DNA of 48,101 bases from Gammaproteobacteria bacterium (GTDB lineage Bacteria > Pseudomonadota > Gammaproteobacteria > Pseudomonadales > Pseudohongiellaceae). The position numbers were made by a program, and so were the translations under genes. Under the pieces are notes generated by a model that saw only the letters and a program-made list of their open reading frames with translations, did not search any database and was not told the origin of the DNA. The stretch lies in the NCBI GenBank assembly GCA_002731775.1, contig PCCP01000065.1, forward strand, positions 1 through 48,101. Direction: 5' to 3'. Below are positions 8,360 to 18,576 of this stretch, piece by piece. Every line of letters starts with the position of its first letter. The stretch's first letter is position 1.

Positions 8360-9553
8360 ATGTTTGCGATTAATTTCCAAAATTGGCGGTCGTGTCTATC
8401 CATCACCAGAAGCAGCCTGTTGCTTGTGTCGGTGCTAGTGTTGCCACCCCTGGTCGGCGTGCAACTCAGCGTGGCTCTGCAAGTCACGGGTTTATACAGT
8501 CAGCAGGTACGGGTAAGCAATGAAAGCAATGCAGAGAGGACCCGTGCCTTCCACGAGGCGCTGGCGGCGGTAATCGTGAAGGTGACAGGTGACCGGGATG
8601 CCTTGCAGCATCCTACTATCGAGCGAGCGCTGGATAATGCGCGGAACTATGTCGAAGCCATGAGTTACGACAGTGTCTCCATCGCAGTGGATACGAGCAC
8701 CACAGCGGCGACTGCTGTCGAGCCAGGGCCCGAGCCTGGAGTTGTCAGCTTTTCGGCGAGCCTGCCGGACACCATCGAGCAGCGCTATATCGACGTCGAT
8801 TTTTCGACAAAATTAATCGATGAATTATTGGCCGGCGCGAATATTCCAGTGTGGGACAGCAATCGCCCCAGCGTGCTGATCTGGATGGTGCTGCAGAACG
8901 AAAACGGCGAGCGTAGCTTGCTTACCGCCGATAGCAATCCGGAGATTATTCAGATGATGCAGGATTTTGCCCTGGTGCGAGGGCTGCCGATAATTTTCCC
9001 GGTGCTGGATTTTGAGGATCGACAGAATCTGTCGGCGGATATTCTCTGGGCCCTGGACGAGACAACAATCGGCAATGCTAGCGCACGTTACGGCGCAGAC
9101 AGTGTGCTCTCGGGTCGCCTGCATGTAACCGCCAGTAGCGAGCTGGTGGGGCTGTGGCAGTTTATATTTCAGCAACAGGCGGAAACTTTCTATGGATTCG
9201 ACACCGACCTGCAATCGTACCTGCATGCGCCGCTGGAGCGAATCACAGCTGAACTGGCAGGATTTTTTGCCATCGTTCCCGAGTTCTCCAATCAGCAAAG
9301 CGTGCGCCTGCGCATAGAGGGAATCAAAAACCTGACTGCCTATTCCGCCTTGCTGGGCTACGTGGGCAATTTAGGTCTGGTGGAAAGCGTTACCATGGCA
9401 GGGCTGGATGGGGAGCGGCTGGAGCTCGACCTGGGATTGCTTGGCGATGCGCAGCAATTATTCGAGTTGATTGCACTGGATCGGGATCTACTGCCCATTG
9501 AGAGTTCATTAAACGTCGACCAGGCATTTCTGCACTATCGGTGGACACGATAG
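8360..9553 (+). CDS. DUF2066 domain-containing protein, probably exported
   Basis: A 397-residue protein of the DUF2066 family, whose function is unknown. Residues 16-40 are hydrophobic and look like a signal peptide or an N-terminal anchor, followed by LYSQQVRVSNES and the conserved RTRAFHEALAAVIVKVTG. This family is regularly found between purM and hda in Gammaproteobacteria, and the same order holds here. Translation of hda starts only a few bases after this stop, so the two are almost certainly co-transcribed. The ATG at 8360 is used; the divergent purM start is 240 bases away. Confidence 0.8.
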   Translation: MFAINFQNWRSCLSITRSSLLLVSVLVLPPLVGVQLSVALQVTGLYSQQVRVSNESNAERTRAFHEALAAVIVKVTGDRDALQHPTIERALDNARNYVEAMSYDSVSIAVDTSTTAATAVEPGPEPGVVSFSASLPDTIEQRYIDVDFSTKLIDELLAGANIPVWDSNRPSVLIWMVLQNENGERSLLTADSNPEIIQMMQDFALVRGLPIIFPVLDFEDRQNLSADILWALDETTIGNASARYGADSVLSGRLHVTASSELVGLWQFIFQQQAETFYGFDTDLQSYLHAPLERITAELAGFFAIVPEFSNQQSVRLRIEGIKNLTAYSALLGYVGNLGLVESVTMAGLDGERLELDLGLLGDAQQLFELIALDRDLLPIESSLNVDQAFLHYRWTR

Positions 9554-9556
9554 TTG

Positions 9557-10291
9557 ATGCCCCCAACTAAACCCAACACCTGCCAGCAAGGCAGACCTAC
9601 GCAGCTGCTACTCGGCGTCGGTCTCGACGACGACGCGACCTTCGAAAACTTCCTGGTTGCGCCTGCCAATCAGCAACTCGTAGACTACCTCCGTGCTGCC
9701 GCCGCTAACCGAGCCAGCGAACAATTTATTTATCTGTGGGGTGGCCCGTCTTCCGGCCGCACTCACCTGTTGCAGGCGATGTGTCATGAATTAACGACGG
9801 CCCGTCACAGCTCTATCTACTTGCCCCTTAAGGAGCTGGCAAATTTTGCGCCGGCTATTTTTCAGGGGGCTAACACCCTGTCTTTGGTGTGCCTGGATGA
9901 TCTTGATTGCCTGGCGGGGGATGCAGCCTGGGAAGCGGCATTGTTTAACGCTTTCAATGAGATTCAGGCCAGTACTACCCAACTGATTATCTGTGGCAAT
10001 TGTGCGCCCCAGGGTTTACAGATAAAACTGCCGGACCTGGCCTCGCGCTTGCAATCGGGGTTGACGTTTCAGCTCACCGAATTGAATGACACCGACAAGC
10101 GAATAGCTTTGCAACTTCGGGCTGGAAACCGGGGCATGGAGCTGGGCAACGCTGTCGCCGATTACATCATCGCGAGGGCGGAGCGTAGCCTCAAAGCCCT
10201 CATGCAAATTCTGGATCGGCTGGATGAAAGCTCGATCAAGGAACAGCGCAAGTTGACGATCCCTTTTGTTAAATCCACGTTGGGACTGTAG
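9557..10291 (+). CDS. hda: DnaA regulatory inactivator Hda
   Basis: Hda binds the beta clamp and stimulates ATP hydrolysis by DnaA, preventing re-initiation at oriC. The protein is 244 residues, the normal size, with a DnaA-like AAA+ fold. The N-terminal QLLLGVGLDDDATFENFL carries the beta-clamp-binding QLLL. GGPSSGRTHLLQA is the phosphate loop with Arg in place of Lys, often seen in Hda. LVCLDDLDCL is Walker B, and SLKALMQILDRLD is the helical lid typical of the family. TTG at 9554 and ATG at 9557 are adjacent; ATG is preferred. It is coupled to the DUF2066 gene. Confidence 0.9.
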   Translation: MPPTKPNTCQQGRPTQLLLGVGLDDDATFENFLVAPANQQLVDYLRAAAANRASEQFIYLWGGPSSGRTHLLQAMCHELTTARHSSIYLPLKELANFAPAIFQGANTLSLVCLDDLDCLAGDAAWEAALFNAFNEIQASTTQLIICGNCAPQGLQIKLPDLASRLQSGLTFQLTELNDTDKRIALQLRAGNRGMELGNAVADYIIARAERSLKALMQILDRLDESSIKEQRKLTIPFVKSTLGL

Positions 10292-10357
10292 CCGGTAACA
10301 CAGAGGTCATGGGGCCCGCTGGAATCAAAAATCGGTGAAGCAAATCGATGCCATTAA

Positions 10358-10744
10358 TCAGAGGCGCCCTAGCTTGAAGTGATCCCGATATCGCCTGATA
10401 TACAAAATCATCGCCACAAACATAATGACGCATAGCACTAGCTCGGTCACCCCCAGCCACCGCCGTGAGGGATCGAAGGCCAGCAAGACGCCGTGGGTAA
10501 AATACAGCAGTACCACGAAACACATCCAGGCGTAAGTTCTTGGATTGTTTTGCACCAGCCCCTTCAGGAAGATTAACAGGGGCAGAGTTTGTATTAACCA
10601 GATCACCGGTGTTGCCAGCGTAATGCCGGTAGTCATCACCACCGTACTAACCAGGAAATACAGCAGCAGTCCGAAAAAGGCCGACAAGGTTACCCACCTT
10701 GAGCGTTGTAATCTTGCGGGTAGTGCAGGTGTTGTGTTCGTCAC
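10358..10744 (-). CDS. DUF2069 small membrane protein
   Basis: A 128-residue protein of the DUF2069 family with about four predicted membrane segments, including LSAFFGLLLYFLVSTVVM and LVLCVIMFVAMILYI. Function is unknown. The frame is open further upstream, but a GTG at 10744 gives the expected N-terminus (VTNTTPALPARLQ) and lies 7 bases after the wrbA stop, so translation is probably coupled. The order yihY-arsC-wrbA-DUF2069 is conserved in Pseudomonas. Gene end and hda end face each other across 66 bases without a clear terminator. Confidence 0.75.
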   Translation of the reverse strand: MTNTTPALPARLQRSRWVTLSAFFGLLLYFLVSTVVMTTGITLATPVIWLIQTLPLLIFLKGLVQNNPRTYAWMCFVVLLYFTHGVLLAFDPSRRWLGVTELVLCVIMFVAMILYIRRYRDHFKLGRL

Positions 10745-10751
10745 GCCGTGC

Positions 10752-11708
<957 letters not shown>

Positions 11709-11712
<4 letters not shown>

Positions 11713-13079
11713 CCTTTTTCTCCAGCGATAGAGGTTCCCCAGTTATTGGCATCGATAAATTTTTGCTTGCCCAGCTCCTTCTCGATAACCGCGTCGACCC
11801 CGCTTTGAAAGTTTTTGATGGAGCGCGCCTCATCCGATTCGATGTGTGCGCCCAGCTGGTCTGCGTTGCGCAGCCGCAATGCGCGCCAGATATCTACCAG
11901 GGCACAGTCGATTATAGAGTGGGCGGGTTGATAGCGCACCGGGTCGTCTGCAGTTTTGCCGATTAATCCAATTTGTTCTAGCGCCAGCAGTGAGTCCTCG
12001 ATGACAATGGGGTTGCTGCTGATAGCGAAAGCCAGTTCGGATTCTGTCAGCGCAGTCTTAGCCTGGTGAAATCGTCGAATGATAATGCTGGCCAGGGTAA
12101 GGCTGAGTTGTTCCTGTTGAGCGATACTCTGAACCGTCGGCTCGCGCCCGGTCCGGGCTTTGGCAGGGTTCTGGTGATAGAAGGCGATGCTGCTGCCAAT
12201 CAGAGCCACCAGCCAGCCGATGTAGGCAAATAGCATCACCGCTATCGCGGTGGCGAATGCCAGGTAAATCGATTCCCGGGCAGAGGCGACGAAGATGCTC
12301 TGAAATAGTGAACCCATCAGTTTCCAGATAATGGTTGTTACGAAGCCACCGAGTAAGGCGGAACCGAATCGCACCCGCGTATTTGGTAAGAAACTGTAGG
12401 CAAAGGCGAATGCCAGTGACATCAACAGGATCGGCATTATCAGTGCCATTAGTTCGATAAGCAGGCCGCCGAAGCTCAGGTTTGCCAGGAAGCTCGCGAA
12501 AAAATTGGTATTGACCGAAGAGCTAATACTGATAGACAGGAAAAGCAGTATCGGGCTGACGATCACAGCCAGCAGATATTCGCTGACGCGACTGGACCAG
12601 GAACGGCCTTGCTTCACTGCCCAGATGTAATTAAACGAAGACTCGATCTTCCGCATCATGTCGAGGACGATGTAGAGCAATAGCCCGACACTGGTGACGC
12701 TGATTAACTGCACCTGGATGTCATCGACGTAGCCAAGAATCTGGCCGCTGACTTCGGTGCTGCGATTGCCTAGGGGCTCCAGTAACATGAGCAGGGTCGG
12801 CTCCAAGGTATTGTGCACACCGAGACTCTTGAGGATGGCAAAGGAGAGGGCGAGAAGGGGAAACAGGCCGATCAGGGTCGTGAAAACCAGGCTCATGGCC
12901 CGCAGCGAGAGTTGCCCATGTACCAGATCTCGAATCACGGCAATCAGAATCTGGCAGCTTCTGATGAGGAAACGTTTGGCGAAGGGAAGGCTGGCGATAT
13001 CCTGCTGCCAGAGGAAACTCCTGAGAACGGTGCGAAATTTGTTTAAGTTGGTTTGCAGGGGCGCAAAGTTAATAGCCAT
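11709..13079 (-). CDS. yihY: YihY/BrkB family inner-membrane protein
   Basis: A 456-residue membrane protein of the YihY/BrkB (formerly ribonuclease BN) family. Several hydrophobic segments lie between residues 60 and 300, among them SLVFTTLIGLFPLLALSFAIL and the conserved NTRVRFGSALLGGFVTTIIWKLMG region. A soluble C-terminal extension of about 140 residues follows, with a winged-helix-like look (LTESELAFAIS, ALEQIGLIGK). The old name ribonuclease BN is wrong for this family; its role is still uncertain. It overlaps arsC by 4 bases. A consensus -10 box lies 30 bases upstream of the ATG. Confidence 0.85.
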
Positions 13080-13108
13080 GGAGAACTTGCAGCAAAGAGA
13101 TTTCGGGT

Positions 13109-13114
13109 ATTATA
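13109..13114 (-). promoter_or_regulatory. -10 box for yihY, possibly two-way
   Basis: Read on the minus strand this is TATAAT, a perfect sigma-70 -10 box, 30 bases before the yihY ATG; the -35 region (GTATCC) is poor. On the plus strand, TTGCAG at 13087-13092 and TTATAC at 13110-13115 are 17 bases apart and could serve acyP. The 85-base divergent gap thus probably serves both genes. Confidence 0.45.
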
Positions 13115-13164
13115 CGGCATATGGCTGACTTGGATACCGACAGTCTGGAGTACCGGCCCAGACT

Positions 13165-13446
13165 ATGAAGATTTCGAAAATCTGTTACCGGGGCTTTATC
13201 GAAGGTAGGGTGCAGGGCGTATTTTTTCGGGCGGAGACCCGGCGTCAGGCGCAGCTATTAGGCCTCGATGGCTGGGTGCGAAACATCGATGATGGCTCTG
13301 TCGAGGTGCTGATTTGCGGCGGCGAGGACCCGGTCAGGCAGATGCTGGAGTGGTTGCAGGCAGGCCCACCGATGGCGGAAGTTGAGGTGGTGTCACTGGC
13401 GCAGTCAGATTGCCCGGTGCTGGCAGGCTTCAACATCGTAAGCTAG
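13165..13446 (+). CDS. acyP: acylphosphatase
   Basis: A 93-residue acylphosphatase, the normal length, which hydrolyses carboxyl-phosphate bonds such as that of acetyl phosphate. GRVQGVFFRAET holds the phosphate-binding arginine (R22), and GWVRNIDDGSVE holds the catalytic asparagine (N40). The ATG at 13165 is followed directly by the first beta strand. It converges on proS, with an 18-base gap. The order yihY-acyP-proS is also that of Pseudomonas. Confidence 0.93.
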   Translation: MKISKICYRGFIEGRVQGVFFRAETRRQAQLLGLDGWVRNIDDGSVEVLICGGEDPVRQMLEWLQAGPPMAEVEVVSLAQSDCPVLAGFNIVS

Positions 13447-13464
13447 CCCGCTGGACAGTCGCTA

Positions 13465-15213
13465 CTAGTCGCCAGGTTTGATCATCTCGATGAGAAAATC
13501 GCTCATGTCAGCCTTATCTATGAGTTGTTTCTCTCCCTGCTGGCGGGCCTTGTACTCAAGCACGCCGTCCGCCAGTAGTCGCGGTGACACCACGATGCGA
13601 TGGGGGATTCCTATCAACTCGGAATCGGCAAATTTAACCCCCGGGCTGGTTTTGCGGTCGCGGTCATCGAGCAGGACTTCGATGCCGGCCTGTTCCATGG
13701 CCTCATAGATAGCTTGAGAGACTTCGTTTACCTGGGGAGATTTGTGGGCATCGATCTCCATGATCACCAGCTGGAACGGCGCCAGGTTGTCAGGCCAGAT
13801 GATGCCCTTGGTATCGTGACTCTGCTCGATGCAGGCAGCCACAATCCGGGTTACTCCGATGCCGTAACAGCCCATCGTCATGGTGACGCCTCTGCCATTC
13901 TCGTCGAGTACCGTGGCCTTGAAAGCCTCGCTGTATTTTTTGCCGAGCTGGAAAATATGGCCCACTTCGATACCACGTTTGATGGCCAGAGTGCCGCTGC
14001 CATCGGGACTGATATCGCCCTCCTGGACTTTTCTTATATCCGCTACAGCATCAAATCTTATGCGTTCATCCCAATTGCCATTACGCAGGTGTTTGCCCAC
14101 CTGATTTGCACCACAGACAAAATTTCGCATGTCGCGGGCACTAGGATCGGCAATGGTTTTTATTTTAAGTTCCACCGGCCCCAGGTTGCCTGGCAGGCAA
14201 GCAATGATTTGTTCAATCAACTCATCGCTGGCAAATTCCAGGGGGCTGGCGACGCCGGGGATTTTTTGCGCCTTGATTTGGTTTAATTCCTGGTCACCCC
14301 GTAACAGCAACGCAATCAGTTCGTCAGTCCGGTTGCCGTCTGCATCGGCGCCGTGCACGATCAAAGTCTTGACCATCTCCCTGGCTTCGATCTGCATCTG
14401 CCTGGCCACTTCTTCGATGGTATGGGCGGCGCCGGTGTCGATGATTTCCACTTCGAGCTTTTCCGCTGGCTCCCTCGCTGCAGTTGTAGGCGGCAGTGTG
14501 CCCTCGGCCATTTCAATACTGGCGGCGTAGTCTCCTTCGCTGCTGAAAACTATTTCATCCTCTCCGGAATCGGCCAGCACATGAAACTCATGGGAAGTAC
14601 TACCACCGATGCTTCCCGAATCGGCGATCACGGCTCGAAAGTTCAGCCCCAGGCGGCTAAAGATGTTGCTGTAGGTCTGGTGCATGAGCTCGTAAGTTTT
14701 ATTTAATGAGGCATCGTCGACATGAAACGAATAGGCGTCCTTCATGATGAATTCCCGTGCCCGCATTACGCCGAACCTGGGCCTCCTCTCATCACGGAAC
14801 TTGGTCTGAATCTGGTAGAAATTGGCGGGCAATTGCCTGTAGCTGCTGTATTCGTTACGAATCAGATTTGTAATCACCTCTTCGTGGGTTGGGCCGAGGC
14901 AAAAATCCCGATCGTGCCTGTCCTTGAAGCGTAGTAATTCAGGCCCCATGGTCTGCCAACGCCCGGATTGTTCCCACAACTCGGCGTGTTGCACAACTGG
15001 CATGGAAACCTCCATGGCGCCGGACTTGTCCATTTCCTGACGAACGATCTGAGTGACTTTGTGAAGTACCCGCAGCCCCAGTGGCAGCCAGGTGTAGAGG
15101 CCGCTGGCCAAACTGCGAATCATGCCGGCACGTAACATCAGCTGATGGCTGATTATTTCCGCATCGGCTGGGGTTTCTTTGAGGGTGGCAATTAGGTATT
15201 TACTGGCGCGCAT
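13465..15213 (-). CDS. proS: prolyl-tRNA synthetase, bacterial type
   Basis: ProRS charges tRNA-Pro. The 582-residue protein is the long bacterial form with an editing (INS) domain. [20 protein letters not shown] is the usual N-terminus. Class II motif 2 is [17 protein letters not shown]; the INS domain lies between about 220 and 400, with [16 protein letters not shown]; motif 3 follows [15 protein letters not shown]. The C-terminal anticodon domain contains [23 protein letters not shown]. The ATG is at 15213. An intrinsic terminator for the HU-like gene lies just upstream, so proS probably has its own promoter. Confidence 0.97.
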   Translation of the reverse strand: MRASKYLIATLKETPADAEIISHQLMLRAGMIRSLASGLYTWLPLGLRVLHKVTQIVRQEMDKSGAMEVSMPVVQHAELWEQSGRWQTMGPELLRFKDRHDRDFCLGPTHEEVITNLIRNEYSSYRQLPANFYQIQTKFRDERRPRFGVMRAREFIMKDAYSFHVDDASLNKTYELMHQTYSNIFSRLGLNFRAVIADSGSIGGSTSHEFHVLADSGEDEIVFSSEGDYAASIEMAEGTLPPTTAAREPAEKLEVEIIDTGAAHTIEEVARQMQIEAREMVKTLIVHGADADGNRTDELIALLLRGDQELNQIKAQKIPGVASPLEFASDELIEQIIACLPGNLGPVELKIKTIADPSARDMRNFVCGANQVGKHLRNGNWDERIRFDAVADIRKVQEGDISPDGSGTLAIKRGIEVGHIFQLGKKYSEAFKATVLDENGRGVTMTMGCYGIGVTRIVAACIEQSHDTKGIIWPDNLAPFQLVIMEIDAHKSPQVNEVSQAIYEAMEQAGIEVLLDDRDRKTSPGVKFADSELIGIPHRIVVSPRLLADGVLEYKARQQGEKQLIDKADMSDFLIEMIKPGD

Positions 15214-15235
15214 GGTTGTTTATTAAAAGCTTGTC

Positions 15236-15264
15236 TCATAAAAGAAAGGCAGCCTCTGGCTGCC
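15236..15264 (-). terminator. intrinsic terminator of the HU-like gene
   Basis: GGCAGCC at 15248-15254 and GGCTGCC at 15258-15264 form a perfect 7-base stem with a 3-base loop. On the minus strand it is followed by TTTCTTTT. It lies about 120 bases downstream of the HU-like stop and before proS. Confidence 0.8.
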
Positions 15265-15386
15265 TTGCATTGTGCTTTATTGTACGGGGGAAATCCTCAC
15301 AAACTGAACCTGACTATAATTAGTTTATTGGTTTCGATTGCGGGCGAAGTCTCTTAAGACCCGGCATCTTAACAACTGGGTGCTAA

Positions 15387-15779
15387 CTATAGCGCAAATT
15401 CTTTAAGTTTCTTCAAGGGCAATACCTTGACGCGGGTGGTGGCAGGCTTGCGCGGAATATCCATTAACTCGCCGGGCTTGAACGGATTGGGTACATTCTT
15501 GCGAGCGGGCCGAGCCGGGCGAGCGACAGATTTTACCTTCAACAAACCGGGTAGGGTGAACTCGCCGACCGCACGCTTCTTGATGTGCCTTTCTATCAAA
15601 TTACTCAACTCATCGAGAACCGCAGACACTTCTTTCTTGCTAATGGAAGTGGCCTGCGCTATCGCGTTTAGAATTTCGGTCTTGGTGTATTTTTTTTGAA
15701 TCGCTGGAATTTTTCTTTTTGTTGCATTGCCTGCCCGGTTATTTGCGGCAACTTTTTTTAGTGATTTTTTTACGGCCAT
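15387..15779 (-). CDS. HU-family DNA-binding protein with basic extension
   Basis: A histone-like protein of the HU/IHF superfamily, about 130 residues, larger than HU (90). A Lys-rich N-terminal tail of about 30 residues (MAVKKSLKKVAANNR) precedes the HU core: YTKTEILNAIAQATSISKKEVSAVLDEL, then GEFTLPGLLKVKSVARPARPARKNVPNPF, the DNA-bending arm with an RPARPARKNP-like turn. It ends in VLPLKKLKEFAL. The frame is open 18 codons further upstream, but the ATG at 15779 has AAGAGA at a suitable distance and starts the basic tail. It probably shapes the nucleoid. It has its own promoter and terminator. Confidence 0.82.
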   Translation of the reverse strand: MAVKKSLKKVAANNRAGNATKRKIPAIQKKYTKTEILNAIAQATSISKKEVSAVLDELSNLIERHIKKRAVGEFTLPGLLKVKSVARPARPARKNVPNPFKPGELMDIPRKPATTRVKVLPLKKLKEFAL

Positions 15780-15883
15780 GCCCAGTCTCTTTTTCTCTGG
15801 TGGGTGTGTTTGATTCGGTGGAGGAATCGTCAATAAAGGTTTTTTACACTAGTTTTATGGTAACGAACGCCTCAGGGGCTGTA

Positions 15884-15913
15884 TTTATAAATCATTCATC
15901 TTGCGCTCGCAAG
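15884..15913 (-). promoter_or_regulatory. promoter and overlapping palindrome upstream of the HU-like gene
   Basis: On the minus strand TTGCGA (15912-15907) and TATAAA (15889-15884) are 17 bases apart, a good sigma-70 arrangement about 100 bases before the ATG. The -35 box is part of a perfect palindrome, CTTGCG-CT-CGCAAG at 15900-15913, which could be an operator where a dimeric repressor blocks RNA polymerase. Confidence 0.5.
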
Positions 15914-15989
15914 CAATTCCTACAAATTGAACAGATTAATTTACCTAAGTAAAAATGCTGGAATATTTGACGGGTTTTACTTGCATATT

Positions 15990-16016
15990 CCGAATTTGAG
16001 TGAATGTAAAATTCGG
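15990..16016. repeat. inverted repeat in AT-rich intergenic region
   Basis: CCGAATTT (15990-15997) is exactly complementary to AAATTCGG (16009-16016) across an 11-base spacer, and a further AAATTCGG-like piece lies near 16043-16052. The whole 15834-16290 interval is AT-rich compared with its surroundings and holds no gene; besides this repeat it contains the HU promoter, the palindrome at 16161 and the fmdB leader. Confidence 0.4.
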
Positions 16017-16160
16017 CAATGTTCAACTCATCGATATCCAAAAATTCGGTAAAAATATGTGCTTGTTAAACTGTTAGCCTGGGTAAAAAGAGAGGCAGTA
16101 GATTACATCGGAGCGTTAAGAAAATTCAATAGCCAGGAAAGTGTGTGCACTAAAAACCAA

Positions 16161-16198
16161 TTAAGGAGCCTCTGAATAATTATTCAGGAGCTCCTTAA
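16161..16198. repeat. 38-bp near-perfect palindrome
   Basis: The left arm TTAAGGAGCCTCTGAATAA and right arm TTATTCAGGAGCTCCTTAA match over 17 of 19 positions with no loop. TTAA forms both ends. There is no T-tract. A related but looser element lies at 25469-25529 after tolB. The shape suggests paired ends of an insertion sequence or a miniature element. It lies right before a TATAAT box. Confidence 0.65.
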
Positions 16199-16200
16199 GG

Positions 16201-16206
16201 TATAAT
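16201..16206 (+). promoter_or_regulatory. -10 box for the fmdB-aspS run
   Basis: TATAAT is a perfect -10 match, 85 bases before the fmdB-type ATG. The -35 position falls inside the 38-bp palindrome and has no good match (AATTAT), so the palindrome may supply or disturb the upstream half of this promoter. Confidence 0.45.
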
Positions 16207-16290
16207 CGCCGGTTTTTATCGATCGGGCCGGTGGAATCGGCTTTTAACTGCCGCCGCATGTCTGCAACGAATCAGTTGAAAAGGAAGCCA

Positions 16291-16680
16291 ATGCCAATTT
16301 ACGAATACCAATGCACGCTCTGTGAGCACAAGCTCGAGGTGCTACAGAAGATGAGCGACGATCCTCTCGAGGATTGCCCGGCCTGTGACCGGCCGGAACT
16401 GAAGAAATTGGTCTCGGCAGCCAGTTTCCGTCTCAAGGGCAAGGGCTGGTATGAAACCGATTTCAAGACCGGCGACAAGAAGCAACTGGCTGAATCCGAT
16501 TCGGGCAAGGCTCCAGCAACCAGCGATGGCAGTGATGGTGATTCCAGCAAGAAGCCCGGCACTGGCGATAAAGCGGCAGCGGAAACTGGGAAATCGAAGC
16601 CAGAAAAGAAGTCCACCAGCCAGCAGGATTCCAAATCAGTCAGCAAGAAGACCGCTAAACCTGAGCAGGGGTCCAGTTAA
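16291..16680 (+). CDS. FmdB-family zinc-ribbon protein
   Basis: A 129-residue protein starting with the FmdB-type zinc ribbon: MPIYEYQCTLCEH, then CPACDRPELKKLVSAASFRLKGKGWYETD, four cysteines in two CxxC pairs. The last 70 or so residues are low-complexity, rich in Lys, Ser, Asp and Pro. The frame is open 20 codons further upstream, but the ATG at 16291 is preceded by AAGGAAG and gives the family N-terminus. The family is called a putative regulatory protein; its role is unknown. It is commonly found just before aspS, as here. Confidence 0.85.
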   Translation: MPIYEYQCTLCEHKLEVLQKMSDDPLEDCPACDRPELKKLVSAASFRLKGKGWYETDFKTGDKKQLAESDSGKAPATSDGSDGDSSKKPGTGDKAAAETGKSKPEKKSTSQQDSKSVSKKTAKPEQGSS

Positions 16681-16744
16681 ACTGGCTGTAGATGTGATTG
16701 GCGCCGGTGCCGACAGAGTTTTATGAGCGTAGCTTAAACGGGAA

Positions 16745-18523
16745 ATGAATATGCGCAGCAATTATTGCGGAGAATTAAACGAATCATTTGAAGGCAAAGA
16801 CGTGGTTCTTTGTGGTTGGGTACACAGGCGCCGCGACCACGGTGGCGTGATATTTCTCGATGTTCGCGACCGCGAGGGGGTTGCCCAGGTGGTTTATGAT
16901 CCGGATACGGTAGAGAGTTTTGCGATCGCCGAGGATGTACGCAACGAATTCGTGATCCAGGTTAAAGGCCGGGTACGTCTGCGCCCGGATGGCACCATTA
17001 ATCCAGAGATGCCCACCGGTAAGATCGAAGTATTGGGCAAGGAGTTGGTGGTATTGAATGCAGCCGAGACACCGCCTATACAACTGGACGAGCACGGCAG
17101 CGTCGGCGAAGATATCCGCCTACGCTATCGCTACATCGACCTGCGCCGTCCGGAGATGATCGAACGTCTGCGCTTCAGATCCAAGGTGACCAATACGGTA
17201 CGTAACTTCCTCGACGACCATGGTTTTCTGGACATTGAGACTCCCCTGTTGACGAAGGCAACGCCGGAAGGCGCGCGCGATTACCTGGTGCCGAGTCGAA
17301 CCCATCCTGGCAGTTTCTTCGCCCTTCCACAGTCGCCGCAACTGTTCAAGCAAATACTGATGGCCGCGGGGATGGATCGATACTACCAAATTGCGAAGTG
17401 TTTCCGCGACGAAGATTTACGCGCTGACCGCCAGCCTGAATTCACCCAGATCGACGTGGAGACCTCATTCATGGATGAGGGGCAGATCATGACGATCATG
17501 GAAGCAATGATTCGGCACGTGTTCAAGACCCACCTGGATGTCGATCTGGGCAAATTTCCCGCCATCACCCACGCCGAGGCGATCCGACGCTATGGCGTCG
17601 ACAAGCCGGACCTGCGTATCGACATGGAATTGGTAGATATTGCCGAGTTGATGCAGGCGGTGGACTTCAAGGTATTCAGCGGTCCGGCCAATGATGCTGG
17701 CAGTCGGGTGGTGGCCTTGCGCGTCCCTGCCGGTGGCAGCCTCAGTCGCAAGCAGATTGATGGCTATACCGATTTCGTAGCGATATACGGCGCCAGAGGC
17801 CTGGCCTGGATCAAGGTCAATGACATCGGTGCCGGTGTCGAGGGCCTGCAATCACCGATAGTGAAGTTTATGTCCGCCGACGTGATCTCCGCCCTGATGC
17901 AGAAGCTGAATGCGGCAAGCGGCGACATCATCTTCTTCGGTGCCGACAAGGCCAAGGTGGTTAACGAAGCCATGGGCGCGCTGCGGACCAAAGTGGCGGA
18001 AGATCTCGGTCAGGTGGACCCTGGCTGGGCCCCGTTGTGGGTGACCGATTTTCCGATGTTCGAAAGCGCCAGCGATGGCAGCCTGACATCCCTGCACCAT
18101 CCCTTTACCGCACCCGCCTGCGACGCCGAGGCACTGGCCAAGGATCCGCTCAACGCCCTGTCCCGGGCCTATGACGTAGTATTGAACGGCACCGAATTGG
18201 GTGGCGGCTCTATTCGTATCAACAAGCCGGCGATGCAGCAGGCGGTGTTCGCGGTGCTGGGAATTGGCCCGGAAGAAGCCCAGGAGAAGTTTGGGTTTCT
18301 GCTCGGTGCACTCAGCTCTGGCTGTCCTCCCCATGGTGGTATTGCCTTCGGTTTGGACCGCCTGATCATGTTGATGACGGCTTCCTCATCTATCCGCGAG
18401 GTCATAGCCTTTCCGAAGACGCAGTCCGCCGCTTGTCCCCTCACCGATGCGCCCAGCGTGGTGTCGAAGGCGCAGTTGCGGGAATTAAACATCAGGCTGC
18501 GGGAACAAGCGCAAGAAAGTTAA
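16745..18523 (+). CDS. aspS: aspartyl-tRNA synthetase
   Basis: AspRS, 592 residues, normal for the bacterial type. The N-terminal OB fold has [24 protein letters not shown]; motif 1 and the aspartate pocket include [10 protein letters not shown]; motif 2 is [20 protein letters not shown]; the bacterial GAD insertion lies between about 290 and 420; HHPFTAP and motif 3, [12 protein letters not shown], follow. ATG at 16745 with a second ATG two codons later; GGGAA lies just upstream. Whether it also charges tRNA-Asn cannot be told from this window. Confidence 0.97.
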   Translation: MNMRSNYCGELNESFEGKDVVLCGWVHRRRDHGGVIFLDVRDREGVAQVVYDPDTVESFAIAEDVRNEFVIQVKGRVRLRPDGTINPEMPTGKIEVLGKELVVLNAAETPPIQLDEHGSVGEDIRLRYRYIDLRRPEMIERLRFRSKVTNTVRNFLDDHGFLDIETPLLTKATPEGARDYLVPSRTHPGSFFALPQSPQLFKQILMAAGMDRYYQIAKCFRDEDLRADRQPEFTQIDVETSFMDEGQIMTIMEAMIRHVFKTHLDVDLGKFPAITHAEAIRRYGVDKPDLRIDMELVDIAELMQAVDFKVFSGPANDAGSRVVALRVPAGGSLSRKQIDGYTDFVAIYGARGLAWIKVNDIGAGVEGLQSPIVKFMSADVISALMQKLNAASGDIIFFGADKAKVVNEAMGALRTKVAEDLGQVDPGWAPLWVTDFPMFESASDGSLTSLHHPFTAPACDAEALAKDPLNALSRAYDVVLNGTELGGGSIRINKPAMQQAVFAVLGIGPEEAQEKFGFLLGALSSGCPPHGGIAFGLDRLIMLMTASSSIREVIAFPKTQSAACPLTDAPSVVSKAQLRELNIRLREQAQES

Positions 18524-18576
18524 AATAGATCGGTGTTGTCTTAGACGCCCATCCAGGAAAACCATCGGAGCGGGTT

